Made by a program: the position numbers and the translations under genes
Assembly (NCBI GenBank): GCA_903914045.1
Contig: CAIWNO010000255.1
Span: forward strand, 1 to 7,782
Length of the DNA: 7,782 nucleotides
Direction of reading: 5' to 3'
Origin: an uncultured bacterium
GTDB taxonomy: Bacteria; Planctomycetota; Phycisphaerae; Phycisphaerales; SM1A02
Shown: one piece after another, positions 4,994 to 7,782 of the stretch
Layout: each line of letters opens with the position of its first letter
Numbering within the stretch: the first letter of the stretch is position 1
Notes under the pieces: model-generated
Seen by the model: only the letters and a program-made list of their open reading frames with translations
Databases searched by the model: none
Told to the model about the DNA's origin: nothing

Positions 4994-6535
4994 TTACGTT
5001 GCGGGAGTGGCCTGCGCCTGTTGCTCAAGCGACGGCATGGACTTCAACATGTCGGGGCCGTTCTTTTCAAAGGCGTCGCGGCCGGCGTCTGGAACCTCCG
5101 CGGTCTCCCACCCACCACCAAGCGTGCGATACAACTCGACCATATTTTGCGCCGCTAATCCGCGCGACTGCACAAAGCCAACCTGCACTCGCAACACCTC
5201 TTGTTGAAAATCAAGCACGTCGTTCAACTGAATGGTGCCCGCCTTGTAGCGCGCGGTCATCAATTCAAAGCCCGCTCCAATTTCGTCCAAGCCCGTTTGA
5301 TACGCCTGCATTTGTCCCATGGCGCCGGCGTAATTTCCAATGGATGTTTGCACTTCGCTGGCGGCCTTGAGCACGGTTTCTTTCCAGCGAATAGCAAGGC
5401 GAAACGCGATGGCTTTCTTCTGATCAACTTGGCTTGTGACCAATCCCGCGTTGAAGACATTCCACGAAATTGTTGGACCAAACGAATAGACCTTGTTGGA
5501 CCAATTTCCAAGGCCAGAAAAATCACTGGCGGCGAAAGAGAAGTTTCCCATCAAACTCAATTCAGGAAAGTACCCCGCCTTGGCCACGCCAATTTCGGCC
5601 GTGGCGGCTTGCAGATCCATTTCAGCGCTAAGCACATCGGCGCGGCGTCGCATCAAGTCCGCGGGAATTCCAACATCAACAAATTTCGCGGGCAGCGGAA
5701 TGGCGGTTGGATTGCGAAGTTCATCCTGCATGGGGCCCGGACCATCGCCCACCAACACACTTAAGCCATTGCACTGCTGTTGAATGGATGCATGCAACTT
5801 TGGAATCATGGCGCGCGCCGTGGCCAATTGCGCGGCGGTTGTGGAAAGATCAATCTGCGAAATAGTTTGCGCCTTGAATTTACTTTTGTTGACTTTATAA
5901 ATCTGCTCAAGCACATCCACATTTATTTTTACAATGGCAAGTTGCGCTTGAAATGTGCGCACCGCTAAATAGGCGTTAGCCACATCCGCGCGCACGGTCA
6001 CCAGCGACAAACGCCACGCTTGCACCGATCCTTCCAAGCGCGCCTTTGAGGCCTCCATACCGCGGCGAATTCGCCCAAAGAGATCAATTTCCCATGAGGG
6101 CACGCTCGCGCCGTATTGCCAATAATTAAACGGCGCCGCCTGCGTGGTTGAGCCTTGATTGGTGACTTGATTGGACAAGACGCGCCTGTAACCACCGGCC
6201 AAATCCACGCTGGGGAAAAGCTGACTCAGTGAAATGCCAAAGCCCGAACGGAACGAGGCGATGTTCATGACTGCTTGTTGCAGCGTGAGATTATTTTTCT
6301 CCGCGCGCTCAATCAAGCTTGTGAGAATGGGGTCGTTGTAATTTTTCCACCAGCCTTCAAGCTCGGCTTCCTTGGGATTGGCCTCTGCACCTTCGACGGG
6401 ACGAAATGACTCCACGGGAATTGGCTTGGGCTGCTCGTAATCTGGTCCCACCATACAAGAGGCGCACGCAAAAACGCAGCCAAAAATAATCGCGCCCGTG
6501 AGTGTTGTCCATGCCTGCTTGGCGGGGAAATTCAT
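4994..6535 (-). CDS. RND efflux outer-membrane lipoprotein, NodT family (TolC-like)
   Basis: A 513-residue outer-membrane factor. An N-terminal hydrophobic stretch (11-23) leads to a lipobox with C27 followed by MVGPDY (28-33), the CxVGPDY start typical of NodT lipoproteins. The -3 residue is Cys, where Leu or Val is usual; C24 is a less likely alternative. Conserved blocks: WWKNYNDPILTSLIERA (62-78), WEIDLFGRIRRGMEASKA (148-165), PADLMRRRADVLSAEMDL (291-308), EIGVAKAGYFPELSLMG (314-330), and RYKAGTIQLNDVLDFQQEV (429-447) in the second structural repeat. Members trimerise into a beta barrel plus periplasmic alpha tunnel and export drugs, metals or lipids with an RND pump and adaptor. After LGGGWE (472-477) comes a non-conserved 36-residue tail rich in Gln, Ala and Pro. 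ATG 6535 gives a normal lipoprotein signal; the frame is open to 6634, but that adds 33 residues of unlikely His/Arg-rich sequence. No pump or adaptor gene is beside it. No Shine-Dalgarno. Confidence 0.93.
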   Translation of the reverse strand: MNFPAKQAWTTLTGAIIFGCVFACASCMVGPDYEQPKPIPVESFRPVEGAEANPKEAELEGWWKNYNDPILTSLIERAEKNNLTLQQAVMNIASFRSGFGISLSQLFPSVDLAGGYRRVLSNQVTNQGSTTQAAPFNYWQYGASVPSWEIDLFGRIRRGMEASKARLEGSVQAWRLSLVTVRADVANAYLAVRTFQAQLAIVKINVDVLEQIYKVNKSKFKAQTISQIDLSTTAAQLATARAMIPKLHASIQQQCNGLSVLVGDGPGPMQDELRNPTAIPLPAKFVDVGIPADLMRRRADVLSAEMDLQAATAEIGVAKAGYFPELSLMGNFSFAASDFSGLGNWSNKVYSFGPTISWNVFNAGLVTSQVDQKKAIAFRLAIRWKETVLKAASEVQTSIGNYAGAMGQMQAYQTGLDEIGAGFELMTARYKAGTIQLNDVLDFQQEVLRVQVGFVQSRGLAAQNMVELYRTLGGGWETAEVPDAGRDAFEKNGPDMLKSMPSLEQQAQATPAT

Positions 6536-6671
6536 TGAATGAAAGTGTACATGAAAGCGCCAGGCACGCGGCGCATGCAACGCGCGCGTGGGCGGCGTGC
6601 TGGCGCGCCGTAATGTGTGATGCCCCGGCGCCAAGAAATGGCAAGTGACACGGCGAATAGATATTGGATGA

Positions 6672-6679
6672 ATTATAAA
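6672..6679. promoter_or_regulatory. Candidate overlapping divergent -10 elements
   Basis: In the otherwise GC-rich 167-bp divergent region, an A/T island centred on TTATAA gives TATAAT on the minus strand (6677-6672, perfect -10) and TATAAA on the plus strand (6674-6679, five of six), 23 bp before ATG 6703. Neither has a recognisable -35 at the right spacing. The minus-strand leader to 6535 would be about 130 nt and GC-rich. Confidence 0.3.
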
Positions 6680-6702
6680 AAAAGTTGTAATCTAAGCGTG
6701 CG

Positions 6703-7767
6703 ATGCATGGCCACCATGAACAAACACTCTTGCGCCAAGCTGGCTGGGCTGGTTGGGCGTGGCTTGCGGTTCTTCTGGCCACTTTTTCCGCGCAAACATT
6801 GGCGTTGTTTGTTCCATTCATGTCCATCAAAGTGGTGTTGGTGGGCAACGATATTTATTCTCTGCCCAATTCCGTGCGGCTCATGTGGGAATCAAAAATT
6901 TATGTGGTGGCGATCTTGATCGCGTTCTTCAGCATCACATTTCCATTTCTGAAATTGGCGTGCTTGTTGGTGGTGTGGGTGGCCGTTCCGCCAAACCGCG
7001 AGCGCGAGCGCATTCTGTATTGGTTGTGCCTGCTTGGAAAGTGGTCAATGCTGGATCCGTTCATTGTGATCTTGCTCATGGTGTTGGCCACGGATCAATG
7101 GGCGGTGAGCACGCAAACTTTTTCCGGCGTGTATTTATTTCTTGGAGCCATCGCCTCCGCCATCATGTTGTCCACCATCGCCACCCAAATTGATCGCTGG
7201 GTCAACCCCTTCGCGCAAGGCATGCGACCCACTTCAACAGTCAAGACAAGGCTTATTCAGAACAGCGGTTGGTTGAGCGTGGTCGGTCCAATCACGCTGG
7301 TTATTTCGGCGATCTGTTTTATTGTGGCGCTGGTCACGCCATACTTTCAATTGAATCAAATGCTTTTGACAAGCGATCGCTACTCCATACTGCAAAGTTT
7401 GACGGCCCTGCTTCGCACCAATCAACCCGCGTTGGCGGCGCTGGTCGCCATTGGACTCATTATTGCGCCCGGCATTGTGTTGATCATGCAAGTCTGGCTA
7501 TGGATTGCCCCCGCGACGCAAGCCAAGCATCAGCGGCGCAACCGCCGCCTGCGCGCGGTGCATGAATGGTGCATGTTGGAAGTTTTTGCCCTGGGTTTGC
7601 TGCTGTTTCTATGGGAAGGAACAACCTTGATGAGGACCGAGGTGAAGCCTGGCCTGTGGGTTATTTTGGGAACGATTGTTATTTATTACTCAGGAAGTTT
7701 TGTCAGCCTGGTGGCGCTTGAGCGCATGAGCAAGCGCACCGACTCTGAAAAATTTATACCCGCGTGA
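6703..7767 (+). CDS. PqiA/LetA-family integral membrane protein lacking zinc ribbons
   Basis: A 354-residue polytopic inner-membrane protein with about eight predicted helices in two related halves (roughly 18-39, 66-94, 104-127, 143-162 and 191-213, 243-270, 287-305, 317-338). Each half carries the PqiA hallmark in which a Trp-x-Met motif starts a helix: GKWSMLDPFIVILL (112-125) and HEWCMLEVFALGLLL (287-301). Each also has the preceding hydrophobic 'P' helix with a Leu/Ile-rich run. E. coli PqiA is about 417 residues and has Cys-rich zinc ribbons; here the cysteines (C87, C109, C205, C290) are isolated and no CxxC exists. PqiA and LetA pair with MCE proteins (PqiB, LetB) in lipid transport between membranes; a partner gene could lie past 7767 but is not visible. 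ATG 6703 is the first Met after an in-frame TAA (6688-6690). No Shine-Dalgarno. It is divergent from the NodT-type gene. Confidence 0.8.
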   Translation: MHGHHEQTLLRQAGWAGWAWLAVLLATFSAQTLALFVPFMSIKVVLVGNDIYSLPNSVRLMWESKIYVVAILIAFFSITFPFLKLACLLVVWVAVPPNRERERILYWLCLLGKWSMLDPFIVILLMVLATDQWAVSTQTFSGVYLFLGAIASAIMLSTIATQIDRWVNPFAQGMRPTSTVKTRLIQNSGWLSVVGPITLVISAICFIVALVTPYFQLNQMLLTSDRYSILQSLTALLRTNQPALAALVAIGLIIAPGIVLIMQVWLWIAPATQAKHQRRNRRLRAVHEWCMLEVFALGLLLFLWEGTTLMRTEVKPGLWVILGTIVIYYSGSFVSLVALERMSKRTDSEKFIPA

Positions 7768-7782
7768 GACTGATGTCTTGGC

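Noticed and set aside
5201..5764. 187-codon plus-strand ORF opposite the efflux gene
   Set aside because: Antisense shadow of a well-conserved coding sequence; no recognisable features of its own.
6536..6634. 33-residue N-terminal extension of the NodT-type protein
   Set aside because: His/Arg/Pro-rich sequence before a standard lipoprotein signal; ATG 6535 gives the correct signal peptide directly.
6753..7193. 146-codon plus-strand ORF inside the PqiA-like gene
   Set aside because: Alternate frame of a clear membrane-protein gene; His/Ser-rich random composition.
1..7782. CRISPR array, tRNA/rRNA, insertion sequence or phage genes
   Set aside because: No regularly spaced repeats, no tRNA-like cloverleaf noticed by eye, no transposase or integrase motifs in any of the plausible genes.

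Overview
This 7.8 kb window looks like an ordinary chromosomal stretch from a moderate-GC, diderm, free-living bacterium. A planctomycete, probably of the Phycisphaerae type, is my best guess. The pointers are a long stand-alone pseudopilin with the leader RRGFTLIE and a segment IIALLVGILLPALSKVQERA of the kind common in planctomycetes, a mechanosensitive-channel-like protein with an N-terminal helical domain I associate with planctomycete homologues, and a scarcity of Shine-Dalgarno sites (one clear site among eight genes). The taxonomic call rests on protein style, not on a search.

Layout, left to right. Positions 1-478 (minus) hold the 5' part of a probable MscS-family channel gene cut by the window edge. 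Positions 602-742 (minus) hold a 46-residue single-span membrane protein that is easily overlooked. Positions 911-1426 (plus) encode the tRNA wobble 2'-O-methyltransferase TrmL. Positions 1569-2639 (plus) encode a type II secretion/type IV pilus-like pseudopilin behind a plausible sigma-70 promoter. A perfect 11-bp stem terminator at 2721-2754 separates it from the convergent gene 2855-3649 (minus), an exported, methionine-rich helical protein with a Gly/Lys/Pro tail. From a 152-bp divergent region containing short repeats, the Mrp/ApbC P-loop ATPase runs at 3802-4932 (plus). It converges, over a 7-bp-stem hairpin at 4971-4989, on a NodT-type outer-membrane efflux lipoprotein at 4994-6535 (minus). 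A final 167-bp divergent region leads to a PqiA-family integral membrane protein at 6703-7767 (plus).

The genes do not form one pathway. They alternate in strand, mostly as single transcription units, and share an envelope theme: channel, small membrane protein, pseudopilin, exported protein, outer-membrane channel and PqiA-like membrane protein. Two housekeeping proteins, TrmL and Mrp, sit among them. I see no mobile element, CRISPR array, tRNA, rRNA or obviously transferred segment. The points most worth a second look are: the Mrp homologue lacks the cysteines normally tied to Fe-S chemistry in both of its domains; the PqiA homologue lacks zinc ribbons and is divergent from an orphan NodT-type channel; the exported methionine-rich protein is unassigned; and the small membrane ORF is shorter than usual gene-calling limits. 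I do not see convincing evidence of a new multi-gene system.
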